From Streptomyces violens (lineage in GTDB: Bacteria; Actinomycetota; Actinomycetes; Streptomycetales; Streptomycetaceae), in the NCBI RefSeq assembly GCF_000717745.1, contig NZ_JOBH01000024.1, positions 32,311 through 96,310 of the forward strand: a DNA stretch of 64,000 nucleotides, in the 5' to 3' direction. Below the pieces are notes generated by a model. That model was not told the origin of the DNA and ran no database searches. It saw only the letters and a list, made by a program, of their open reading frames with translations. The position numbers were made by a program, and so were the translations under genes. Below are positions 38,025-45,624 of this stretch, one piece after another (position 1 is the first letter of the stretch; each line of letters starts with the position of its first letter).

Positions 38025-39272
38025 TCAGGCACCGGTCAGGTCGGCGAACTTCTGCGCGTATTCCTTGCTTTCCTTGGCATTGAGTGCGCGGAAGTTGTGC
38101 GACTTGGACGCCATTTCCTCGTCGGGGAGGATGAGTTTGTTCTCCGCCAGCTTCTTGTCGATCTTCGCGAGTTCCTCGCGCACCCCGTCGACCGGGCACA
38201 CGTAATTGATGTACGCGGCGATCTGCGCGGCCACCTTGGGCTCGTAGAAGTAGTCGATGAGGCGCTCGGCGTTCTCCTTGTGGCGCGCTTTGTTGGGCAC
38301 CATGAGGTTGTCCGCCGCGGTCGTGTAGCCCTTCTCCGGGATGACGTACTCGATGTCGGAGTTGTCGTTCTGCAGCTGTACGACATCGCCCGCCCAGGCG
38401 AGACAGGCCGCCAGGTCGCCCTTGCTGAGGTCGTTGAGGTAGTCGTTGCCGGTGAAGCGGCGGATCTGCTTCTTGTCGACGCCCCGCTGGAGCCGGGCGA
38501 CGGCCGCGTCGAAGGTGTCGGCGGTGACGTCCTCGGGCCGCTCGTCCATGTCGAGCAGGACCATGCCGATGGTGTCGCGCATCTCGGAGAGGAAGGCGAC
38601 CTTCCCCTTGAGCTTGGGGTCGTCCAGCAGCTGCTCGACGGAGTCGACCTTGCGGCCGCCGGTGGCCTTCTTGTTGTACGCGATGACGGTCGGGACGCCC
38701 TGCCAGGTGTAGGAGTGGGCGCGCCCGGGGTCCCAGTCGGGGTTGCGGAACTGCTGCGAGAGATTGGTGTACGCGTGCGGCAGGTTGGCCGGGTCCAGCG
38801 GCTGGATCCAGCCCAGCGAGATCATCCGCGCGCACATCCAGTCGGTCAGGCAGATCAGGTCGCGCCCGGTGTCCTGACCGGCCGCGAGCTGGGCCTGCAC
38901 TTTCCCGAAGAACTCGTCGTTGTCGTTGATGTCCTCGGTGTACTTGACCCGGATGCCGGTCCGCTTCGTGAAGGCCTCCAGCGTCGGGTGGTGCTTCTCG
39001 TCCTCGCTGACGTCGATGTACTCGGTCCAGTTGGAGAACGCGACCCGCTTCTCCTCGCGCGAGTGGTCGTCGGAGGAGCCCGCGTCCGTCCGGCCCGCGG
39101 GCGGGATCCCGCAGGCCGACAGGGTGCCGAGACCGCCGAGCGCCAGCACGCCGGCGCCGCTCGCGCGCATCAGGGACCGCCGGGTCAGGGCCATCCGGCC
39201 GTTGGTCATGCTGCGCCGCATGGCGGCCAGTTCCGCCGCGGAGAGCGGTTCGGGCTGCGCGGTGTGCTCCAT
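38025..39272 (-). CDS. potD: Polyamine-binding lipoprotein of the Pot transporter (PotD-like)
   Basis: Extracellular substrate-binding protein of 415 residues. A twin-arginine signal (LTRRSLMRASGAGVLALGG) leads to the lipobox LSACG, so it is a lipid-anchored Tat substrate with a 26-residue leader before the RR pair. The mature part has FSNWTEYIDVSEDE and YTEDINDNDEFFGKV, hallmark of PotD/PotF-type proteins; DWMCARMISLGWIQPLD and RRFTGNDYLNDLSKGD follow. It lies 71 nt after the aldehyde dehydrogenase gene and before potA. It is clearly paralogous to the orphan binding protein at 44301-45473. Confidence 0.93.
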   Translation of the reverse strand: MEHTAQPEPLSAAELAAMRRSMTNGRMALTRRSLMRASGAGVLALGGLGTLSACGIPPAGRTDAGSSDDHSREEKRVAFSNWTEYIDVSEDEKHHPTLEAFTKRTGIRVKYTEDINDNDEFFGKVQAQLAAGQDTGRDLICLTDWMCARMISLGWIQPLDPANLPHAYTNLSQQFRNPDWDPGRAHSYTWQGVPTVIAYNKKATGGRKVDSVEQLLDDPKLKGKVAFLSEMRDTIGMVLLDMDERPEDVTADTFDAAVARLQRGVDKKQIRRFTGNDYLNDLSKGDLAACLAWAGDVVQLQNDNSDIEYVIPEKGYTTAADNLMVPNKARHKENAERLIDYFYEPKVAAQIAAYINYVCPVDGVREELAKIDKKLAENKLILPDEEMASKSHNFRALNAKESKEYAQKFADLTGA

Positions 39273-39343
39273 ACGGTGTGGCCTTTCGAGGTCGGCCGGT
39301 GGTCAGCCGGTGGAGTGACGGATGGTGCGGCGCCGGACAGCTC

Positions 39344-40861
39344 TCAGCCGCGGTCCCCGAAGACGGTGCGGTGCCAGTCCTTCCTGGCCACGCCCGTGAT
39401 GTCGTACATGACGTGCTTGACCTGCGTGTATTCCTCGAAGGAGTACGCCGACATGTCCTTGCCGTATCCCGATGCCTTGTATCCGCCGTGCGGCATCTCG
39501 CTGATGATCGGGATGTGGTCGTTGACCCACACGCAGCCGGCCTTGATCTCGCGGACGGCGCGGCCCGTGCGGTAGACGTCGCGGCTCCAGGCGGAGGCGG
39601 CGAGCCCGTAGGGGGTGTCGTTGGCGAGCGCGATGCCCTCGTCGTCGGTGTCGAAGGGCAGCACGACCAGCACCGGGCCGAAGATCTCGGACTGCACGAT
39701 CTCGCTGTCCTGCGCGGCGCCGGCGATGAGGGTGGGCAGGTAGTACGCGCCCTTGGCCAGCTCGCCCTGGGGCGCCTCGCCGCCGGTGACGACGGTGGCG
39801 TACTTCCGTGCGCGCTCGACGAAACCGGCCACCCGGTCGCGCTGGGCGTGCGAGATGAGCGGGCCGAGGTCGGTGGCCGGGTCGAAGGGGTCGCCGAGCC
39901 GTACGGTCGCCATGAGGTCGGCGACGCCGCTGACGAAGGCGTCGTACAGGGGGCGCTGTACGTAGGCGCGGGTGGCGGCCGTGCAGTCCTGGCCGGTGTT
40001 GATCAGGGCGCCGGCCACCGCACCGTGCACGGCCGCGTCCAGGTCGGCGTCGTCGAAGACCACGAAGGGTGCCTTGCCGCCGAGCTCCAGGTGGAGGCGC
40101 TTGACGGTGGCGGTGGCGATCTCGGCGACCCGCTTGCCGACCGCGGTGGAGCCGGTGAAGGAGGTCATCGCGACGTCCGGGTGGCCGACGAGGTGCTCGC
40201 CGGCGTCCCGTCCTGCGCCCGAGACGATGTTGATGACGCCGTCCGGAATGCCCGCCTCGCGCGCGGCCTGGGCGTACATCACCGAGGTCAGCGGGGTGAT
40301 CTCGGCGGGCTTGAGGACGATGGTGTTGCCTGCCGCAATCGCCGGAAGGACCTTCCAACTGGCCATCTGCAACGGGTAGTTCCACGGCGCGATGGAGCCG
40401 ACGACACCGATGGGCTCGCGGCGCACCGAGGAGGTGTGGTCGCCGCTGTACTCACCGGCCGCCTTGCCCTCCAGGTGGCGCGCGGCGCCCGCGAAGAACG
40501 CGGCGTTGTCCACCGATCCGGGGACGTCGAACTCCCGGCTCAGCTTGATCGGCTTGCCGCACTGCAGCGACTCGGCGTACGCGAACTCCTCGGTCCGCTC
40601 GTCCAGTACGGCGGCGAAGCGGTGCAGCGCCTCGGAACGCTCGCCGGGCGTGGCGCCCGCCCATTCGGGGAGCGCCTGCCGGGCCGCGCCGACGGCCGCG
40701 TCCACGTCCGCCGTCCCGGCCAGTTCGTACGTGTACACCTGCTCGCCGGTGGCCGGGTCGGTGACGGCCTGGGTGCGTCCCGAGGTCCCCGCGCGGAGCT
40801 CTCCTGCGATGAACTGAGCCCCCTGGGCGAATCGCTCGGTGACATCGAATCGCTGATCCAT
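39344..40861 (-). CDS. Gamma-aminobutyraldehyde dehydrogenase-like aldehyde dehydrogenase
   Basis: Oxidises an aminoaldehyde, probably gamma-aminobutyraldehyde to GABA. Protein of 505 residues: APWNYPLQMASWK, MTSFTGSTAVGKRVAE, the base in LHLELGGKAPFVV, the catalytic Cys in NTGQDCTAATRAYV, and EIFGPVLVVLPF. The C-terminus reads SEMPHGGYKASGYGKDMSAY. The start is the ATG at 40861 with GGAGGAGA upstream. First gene of the operon with potDABC and the amine oxidoreductase. It resembles the product of 45625-47079, so two isoenzymes exist. A probable Lrp-type site lies about 100 bp upstream. Confidence 0.9.
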   Translation of the reverse strand: MDQRFDVTERFAQGAQFIAGELRAGTSGRTQAVTDPATGEQVYTYELAGTADVDAAVGAARQALPEWAGATPGERSEALHRFAAVLDERTEEFAYAESLQCGKPIKLSREFDVPGSVDNAAFFAGAARHLEGKAAGEYSGDHTSSVRREPIGVVGSIAPWNYPLQMASWKVLPAIAAGNTIVLKPAEITPLTSVMYAQAAREAGIPDGVINIVSGAGRDAGEHLVGHPDVAMTSFTGSTAVGKRVAEIATATVKRLHLELGGKAPFVVFDDADLDAAVHGAVAGALINTGQDCTAATRAYVQRPLYDAFVSGVADLMATVRLGDPFDPATDLGPLISHAQRDRVAGFVERARKYATVVTGGEAPQGELAKGAYYLPTLIAGAAQDSEIVQSEIFGPVLVVLPFDTDDEGIALANDTPYGLAASAWSRDVYRTGRAVREIKAGCVWVNDHIPIISEMPHGGYKASGYGKDMSAYSFEEYTQVKHVMYDITGVARKDWHRTVFGDRG

Positions 40862-40958
40862 GGCGCTCTCCTCCACCGGCGGCCGGGCTTTCGCGGGGCC
40901 TGCCGGGCGTAGCTCTTTCCCGAATTGATGGCCGATCTTGACAGGGAAAGCGGGCCCC

Positions 40959-41015
40959 AACAAGTGATTCCGTTGTTGCCTTTTGGTTACGCGACGGATT
41001 CTGCGAAATCCGTCG
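40959..41015. promoter_or_regulatory. Candidate operators upstream of the polyamine transport operon
   Basis: AACAAGTGATTCCG at 40959-40972 matches two sites at the Lrp gene (47194-47207 and 47225-47238) and is itself part of a CAACAA-N9-TTGTTG dyad (40958-40978). A separate 9-bp inverted repeat CGACGGATT-N6-AATCCGTCG lies at 40992-41015, nearer the NADAR gene. The 250-bp gap thus has two distinct palindromes for two divergent genes. Confidence 0.6.
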
Positions 41016-41111
41016 TTCCGGCGCCCGACAGGTTGTCAGTGCCCGCTGGCAGAATCCCGGCATGGTGCAGGACCGGGGAAGAGTGGAACGGGGTAGAGGG
41101 GGGCTGCGGGG

Positions 41112-41696
41112 ATGACGGAGCGGACGCGGGTGGCCGACGGGCCGCGATCGGTGGCGGAGCTGTGCGCGGCGCCGGCTTCGGGTGAGACATACAAGTACGT
41201 GTACTTCTGGGGGCATGCGCCGCGCCGGGACGGCAGTCTGGGGGCCAGCTGCTTCAGCCAGTGGTGGCCGGCGCCGTTCACGGTGGACGGCGTGCGGTAC
41301 GCCACAGCGGAGCACTGGATGATGGCCGGCAAGGCGCGGCTGTTCGGCGACCGCCAGGCGTTACAGCGGGTGCTCAGAGCGGGCCATCCCAAGCAGGCGA
41401 AGGACGCGGGCCGTTCGGTGCGCGGCTTCGACGACGAGACCTGGCAGCGCGAGCGGTACGAGCTGGTGGTGCGGGGAAGTCTGCACAAGTTCGGGCAGGA
41501 CGCGGCGCTGCGCGACTATCTGCTGGGCACGGGGCAGCGGGTGCTGGTCGAGGCGAGCCCGCTGGACCGGATATGGGGCATCGGGCTCGCCGCGGACGAC
41601 GAGCGCGCCGCCGATCCGGCCCGCTGGCAGGGGCTGAATCTGCTGGGCTTCGCGCTGATGGAGGCGCGGCAGCGGCTGGCGGCGGAGGGGAGCTGA
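41112..41696 (+). CDS. NADAR family protein (YbiA-like N-glycosidase fold)
   Basis: Protein of 194 residues matching NADAR: FWGHAPRRDGSLGASCFSQW, then YATAEHWMMAGKARLFGD, a helix set, and the end motif LLVEASPLDRIWGIGL in the form VLVEASPLDRIWGIG. In bacteria such proteins either remove damaged riboflavin intermediates or act on ADP-ribose. Residue 84 is encoded by TTA (41361-41363), the rare leucine codon read by bldA tRNA in Streptomyces, which would delay its production until late growth. An AGA arginine codon follows soon after. The ATG at 41112 follows GGGGAG-like bases. No known ADP-ribosylation partner is adjacent. Confidence 0.9.
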   Translation: MTERTRVADGPRSVAELCAAPASGETYKYVYFWGHAPRRDGSLGASCFSQWWPAPFTVDGVRYATAEHWMMAGKARLFGDRQALQRVLRAGHPKQAKDAGRSVRGFDDETWQRERYELVVRGSLHKFGQDAALRDYLLGTGQRVLVEASPLDRIWGIGLAADDERAADPARWQGLNLLGFALMEARQRLAAEGS

Positions 41697-41736
41697 GCGG
41701 CCGGGGCCGGCGGAGCGGGGGCTGTGCGGGCCGGGG

Positions 41737-42390
41737 TCAGCGGCCGGGGGCGGCAGGGGCCGCGTTGTAGGTGTCGGAGTAGTCGTCGTAGGGGGTGGCG
41801 TCGCTTCCCGCGCTGACCCCGACGATGATCGCGACGATCAGCAGGACGCTCACGAGGAGACCGGCCACGCCGCAGAGGAGACCGGCCAGTGCCATGCCGC
41901 CGTTGGTCGCCTCGCCCCGCTTGGCCCTGGCCCGGCCGAGGGCGCCGAAGACGATCCCGAGGACGCCCGTGATCACACCGAACAGGAGGGTGAGGCTGGA
42001 GACGATGCTGAGGATGCCGAGGACGAGCGCGGCGACGCCCATGCCGTTGTTCGGCTGCCCGGGCCAGCCGGCCTGCGTACCGGGACCGCCGGGCAGGGGG
42101 CCGTAGGGGGCGGATATGTACGGGTGGGGCCCGTACGGCTGCTGGGGGTACGGCGTTCCGTACGCGCCCTGCGGTCCGACGGCGTGGCCGGGTGCGGGGC
42201 CCGAGGCGTGCCCGGGGGCCGGCGGCGGGGCGGGGACGGCGAAGCCCGCGCCCACGGTCTGCTGATCGTGCGCCGACGTGCCGTACGGCGGCAGGCCCCG
42301 CGCCCCCGTGTCCGGCCGGTGCGGCGGCACACCGTCCTCGGACGGCGCCGCCCACGGGTCGCGCGGCTCGGGCTGCTGACGGTCGGACAT
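41737..42390 (-). CDS. DUF4190 membrane protein with proline-rich N-terminus
   Basis: Protein of 217 residues. The first 115 are Pro/Gly/Tyr-rich and disordered (PYPQQPYGPHPYISAPYG). Then two membrane helices form a DUF4190 unit: MGVAALVLGILSIVSSLTLL with GVITGVLGIVFGALG, a KRGEATNGGMALAG loop, and LVSVLLIVAIIVGVSAG. The ATG at 42390 follows GGGGGAGAG. Such proteins are abundant in Streptomyces; function unknown. Its promoter region faces that of the deaminase gene. Confidence 0.85.
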   Translation of the reverse strand: MSDRQQPEPRDPWAAPSEDGVPPHRPDTGARGLPPYGTSAHDQQTVGAGFAVPAPPPAPGHASGPAPGHAVGPQGAYGTPYPQQPYGPHPYISAPYGPLPGGPGTQAGWPGQPNNGMGVAALVLGILSIVSSLTLLFGVITGVLGIVFGALGRARAKRGEATNGGMALAGLLCGVAGLLVSVLLIVAIIVGVSAGSDATPYDDYSDTYNAAPAAPGR

Positions 42391-42598
42391 GGCTCTCCCC
42401 CACTTGGCTGCGCTCCATGCTAAGACCCGACCCCGCGCGTCGGCCGCGCTCCCCGACGGCCCGGGGGCCGCGCTCCCCGGTGGCCCGGCCGCCGTACGGC
42501 CCGGCATCCGGCCGCCCCCGGCGCCCCGGCCCGTGCCGCATACGATGACGACCGACCGACACCACGACCGACCGGCATCCGCCGACCAGGAGGCACCG

Positions 42599-43621
42599 TT
42601 GTCCGACCTCGACGCATTCATCGCGGGCCTGCCCAAGGCGGAGCTGCACGTCCACCACGTCGGCTCGGCCTCGCCGCGCATCGTCGCGGAGCTGGCCGCC
42701 CGGCACCCCGACTCCAAGGTGCCCACCGACCCCGAAGCCCTGGTGGACTACTTCACCTTCCGCGACTTCGCGCACTTCGTCGAGGTCTACCTCTCCGTCG
42801 TGGACCTCATCCGCGACGCGGAGGACGTGCGTCTGCTGACGTACGAGGTCGCCCGCGACATGGCGCGGCAGAACATCCGCTACGCCGAGCTGACCGTGAC
42901 CCCGTTCAGCTCCACCCGGCGCGGCATCCCGGACGCCGCGTTCGTCGAGGCGATCGAGGACGCCCGGAAGTCCGCCGAGTCGGAGCTCGGCGTCACGCTG
43001 CGCTGGTGCTTCGACATCCCCGGCGAGGCGGGCCTGGAGGCCGCCGAGGAGACCGCGCGCATCGCCTGCGGCCTCAAGCCCGAGGGCCTGGTCTCCTTCG
43101 GCCTCGGCGGCCCCGAAATAGGCGTACCGCGCCCGCAGTTCAAGCCGTACTTCGACCGCGCCATCGCCGAGGGCCTGCACTCCGTGCCGCACGCCGGCGA
43201 GACCACGGGCCCCGAGACGGTGTGGGACGCGCTGACCGAGCTGCGCGCCGAGCGCATCGGTCACGGCACCAGCTCCGTACGGGACCCGAAGCTGCTGGCC
43301 CACCTCGCCGAGCACCGCATCCCGCTGGAGGTCTGCCCCACCTCGAACATCGCCACCCGCGCGGTCCGCACCCTCGACGAGCACCCGATCAAGGAGATGG
43401 TCGCGGCCGGCGTGCTGGTGACCATCAACAGCGACGACCCGCCGATGTTCGGCACGGACCTGAACACCGAGTACGGCGTGGCCGCGCGGCTGCTGGAGCT
43501 GGACGAGGCGGGCCTCGCCGCGCTGGCGAAGAACGCCGTCGAGGTGTCCTTCATGGACGCACCGGCCAAGGCCCGCCTCGCCGCGGAGATCGACGCGTAC
43601 ACCACCTCCTGGCCCCGCTGA
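42599..43621 (+). CDS. add: Adenosine deaminase family enzyme, possibly aminodeoxyfutalosine deaminase
   Basis: Zinc amidohydrolase of about 340 residues. Metal ligands: ELHVHHVG (HxH) near the start, PHAGE for the third His and catalytic Glu, RIGHGTSS, and NSDDPPMFGTDL with the metal Asp. The N-terminal loop reads HVHHVGSASP rather than the HLEG of classical adenosine deaminases. That variant is found in a Streptomyces subgroup thought to deaminate 6-aminodeoxyfutalosine in menaquinone synthesis, so the substrate is open. I chose the TTG at 42599 because AGGAGG ends 5 nt before it. An ATG at 42545 without a ribosome site is the alternative, and the open frame to 42389 is not credible. Confidence 0.88.
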   Translation: MSDLDAFIAGLPKAELHVHHVGSASPRIVAELAARHPDSKVPTDPEALVDYFTFRDFAHFVEVYLSVVDLIRDAEDVRLLTYEVARDMARQNIRYAELTVTPFSSTRRGIPDAAFVEAIEDARKSAESELGVTLRWCFDIPGEAGLEAAEETARIACGLKPEGLVSFGLGGPEIGVPRPQFKPYFDRAIAEGLHSVPHAGETTGPETVWDALTELRAERIGHGTSSVRDPKLLAHLAEHRIPLEVCPTSNIATRAVRTLDEHPIKEMVAAGVLVTINSDDPPMFGTDLNTEYGVAARLLELDEAGLAALAKNAVEVSFMDAPAKARLAAEIDAYTTSWPR

Positions 43622-43730
43622 CCCACGGCCCCCTCCCGCCACAACGGCCGGATCTGCCCGGGTCATATCCAGCCGCACGCGCCTACCCTTCCGATGACGT
43701 GTACACGTACATGTGCATCGGGAGGTTGGC

Positions 43731-44294
43731 GTGGCCGGCGAAGACTCCTGGCTGAAGCGGCACGGCCCCGAGACGCTCGGCGGGGCCCTGATCCTGGCCG
43801 TGGTGACCACCGTCCTCACGGTGGGCATCCCGCTGCTGGCGGGCGGCGACGGGGAGCAGGCACCGGGCAGCGGCAACGGCCCGCCCGCACCCACCGCGGC
43901 GGTCAGGACCGAGTCCCCGACCTGCGCGATGAACGACTGCGCGGGCCTGGACCCCGAGAAGACCCGCTGCGCGCCGGGCGCGCGCACCCTGGCCGAGGAC
44001 TCGGCCGGCGCCATGCGGGTGGCCATCCGCTACAGCCCCAGCTGCCGGACCGTGTGGGGCAAGCTCACCGGGGCGGTGGTGGGCGACACGATCGAGATCG
44101 CGACCTCGCCGACGAAGAAGGAGCGCGCGGCGGTGGTCTACGGCGAGACCAAGTACACGCCCATGCTCCCGGTCGGCCGGACCTTCTCCGCCGAGGCCGC
44201 CGGCACCAGCATCAAGGGCGACCCCGACCACGACATTCCGGCCGGTCACCGGCTCCCGGTCGGCGCCGACCAGAACGACATCCCCCCGACCTGA
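43731..44294 (+). CDS. DUF2690 protein with one membrane anchor
   Basis: Protein of 187 residues. An N-terminal helix (LGGALILAVVTTVLTVGIPL, about 16-36) anchors it, followed by a Pro-rich linker and a DUF2690 domain: CAGLDPEKTRC, then MRVAIRYSPSCRTVWGKLTG, with paired cysteines that could form disulfides outside the cell. The start is the GTG at 43731 behind GGGAGG; the frame reaches 43713. The stop is only 6 nt from that of the convergent binding-protein gene. DUF2690 domains are common in Streptomyces with no settled role. Confidence 0.85.
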   Translation: MAGEDSWLKRHGPETLGGALILAVVTTVLTVGIPLLAGGDGEQAPGSGNGPPAPTAAVRTESPTCAMNDCAGLDPEKTRCAPGARTLAEDSAGAMRVAIRYSPSCRTVWGKLTGAVVGDTIEIATSPTKKERAAVVYGETKYTPMLPVGRTFSAEAAGTSIKGDPDHDIPAGHRLPVGADQNDIPPT

Positions 44295-44300
44295 CGCGTC

Positions 44301-45473
44301 TCACAGCCCCACGATCGCGTTCCACTCCTTGGCGAACTCCGGACGTTCCTTCGAGCCGATGTCCCGGGCGATGGCGAGCCGGCCGCGCATGCCGTCGTCC
44401 GGGAAGATCAGCGGGTCCTCGGCCAGCGCGGCGGTCTCCTTGTCCTTGGCGGAGGCCAGCACGTCGCGCGCGGCGGGGACCGGGCACACGTAGTTGACCC
44501 AGGTGGCGAGCTCGGCGGCGACCTCCGGCTCGTAGTAGTAGTCGACGAGCCGCTCCGCGTTGCGCTTGTGCGCGGCGAGGTCGGGGATCATCAGGCTCTC
44601 CGACCACAGCTCGGCGCCCTCTTCGGGGACCACGAATTCGATATCGGGGTTGTCGGCCTTGAGCTGGATGACGTCACCGGAGTACGCCTGCGCGGCCAGC
44701 ACGTCCCCCGAGGAGAGGTCCTTGATGTAGTCGTTGCCGGTGAAGCGGCGGATGTGCTGCGCGCGGACGAGCGCCGCGACCCGGTCGGTCATCCGGTGGA
44801 AGTCGTCCGCCGTCCAGCGCGTGATGTCCACGCCCTCACCCTGCATGAGCAGCGCGAACGCCTCGTCCATGCCGGCCAGCAGGGTGACCCGCCCCTTCAG
44901 GTCGTCCGCCCACAGGTCGCTGGTGTGCCTGATCTCCCGGCCGAGCTTCTTCCGGTTGTACGCGATGCCGGTGATCCCGGACTGCCAGGGGACGGTGTGC
45001 TTGCGGCCCGGGTCGAACGCGGGCTTGAGCAGCAGCGGGTCGAGGTGCTTCGCCACGTTCGGCTGCCGGTCCCGGTCCATTTCCTGCACCCAGCCGAGCC
45101 GTACGAAGCGCGAGCACATCCAGTCGCTGATGACGATCAGGTCGCGCCCGGTGGTCTGGTGGTTCATCAGCGCGGGGCTGATCTTCCCGAAGAACTCGTC
45201 GTTGTCGTTGATCTCTTCGGTGTACGTCACCGAGATGCCGGTGCGCCGTTCGAAGGCGTCCAGCGTGGGACGGCGCTGCTTGTCGTGGTCGTCGACGTCG
45301 ATGTACAGCGGCCAGTTGGCGAAGGTGAGGGACTTGTCGGCCGCCGAGCGGTCGGGGGCTGCGCGCTCGCCGGCCCGGACGTACGCGGGCGGTACGCCGC
45401 ACCCCGCCACCGCCGCCAGGAATCCGACCGTACCGACACCTCTGAGCAGCGCACGCCGCGAAAGACGATCCAT
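44301..45473 (-). CDS. Second polyamine-binding lipoprotein (PotD-like), without adjacent permease
   Basis: Protein of 390 residues paralogous to the PotD at 38025-39272. It has MDRLSRRALLRGVGTVGFL with a lipobox AGCG, FANWPLYIDVDDHDKQRR, YTEEINDNDEFFGKISP, DLIVISDWMCSRFVRLGW and RRFTGNDYIKDLSSGD. The start is the ATG at 45473; upstream lies GTGAGAGTCCTCAC, an imperfect ribosome site inside a small dyad. No permease or ATPase follows, so it may feed the PotABC complex with another polyamine or act as a sensor. It lies 151 nt downstream of the aldehyde dehydrogenase gene 45625-47079 on the same strand. Confidence 0.9.
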   Translation of the reverse strand: MDRLSRRALLRGVGTVGFLAAVAGCGVPPAYVRAGERAAPDRSAADKSLTFANWPLYIDVDDHDKQRRPTLDAFERRTGISVTYTEEINDNDEFFGKISPALMNHQTTGRDLIVISDWMCSRFVRLGWVQEMDRDRQPNVAKHLDPLLLKPAFDPGRKHTVPWQSGITGIAYNRKKLGREIRHTSDLWADDLKGRVTLLAGMDEAFALLMQGEGVDITRWTADDFHRMTDRVAALVRAQHIRRFTGNDYIKDLSSGDVLAAQAYSGDVIQLKADNPDIEFVVPEEGAELWSESLMIPDLAAHKRNAERLVDYYYEPEVAAELATWVNYVCPVPAARDVLASAKDKETAALAEDPLIFPDDGMRGRLAIARDIGSKERPEFAKEWNAIVGL

Positions 45474-45624
45474 GTGAGGACTCTCACGCGCCGCGGGCCG
45501 GGGCGGCAACAGACGAAGCGTCTACTGCCGGGCCCCGGCCCACGACGGTGTGTCAGGTGCCCCGCACGGCACCCGACTTGTGGCCGACCGTTCAGTGGTC
45601 AGCCATCGCTGACCGCCCTGTCGG

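Noticed and set aside
45474..45624. A further Lrp-type site before the orphan binding protein
   Set aside because: The gap contains only an AGACG-AAG-CGTCT dyad and no match to the AACAA motif.
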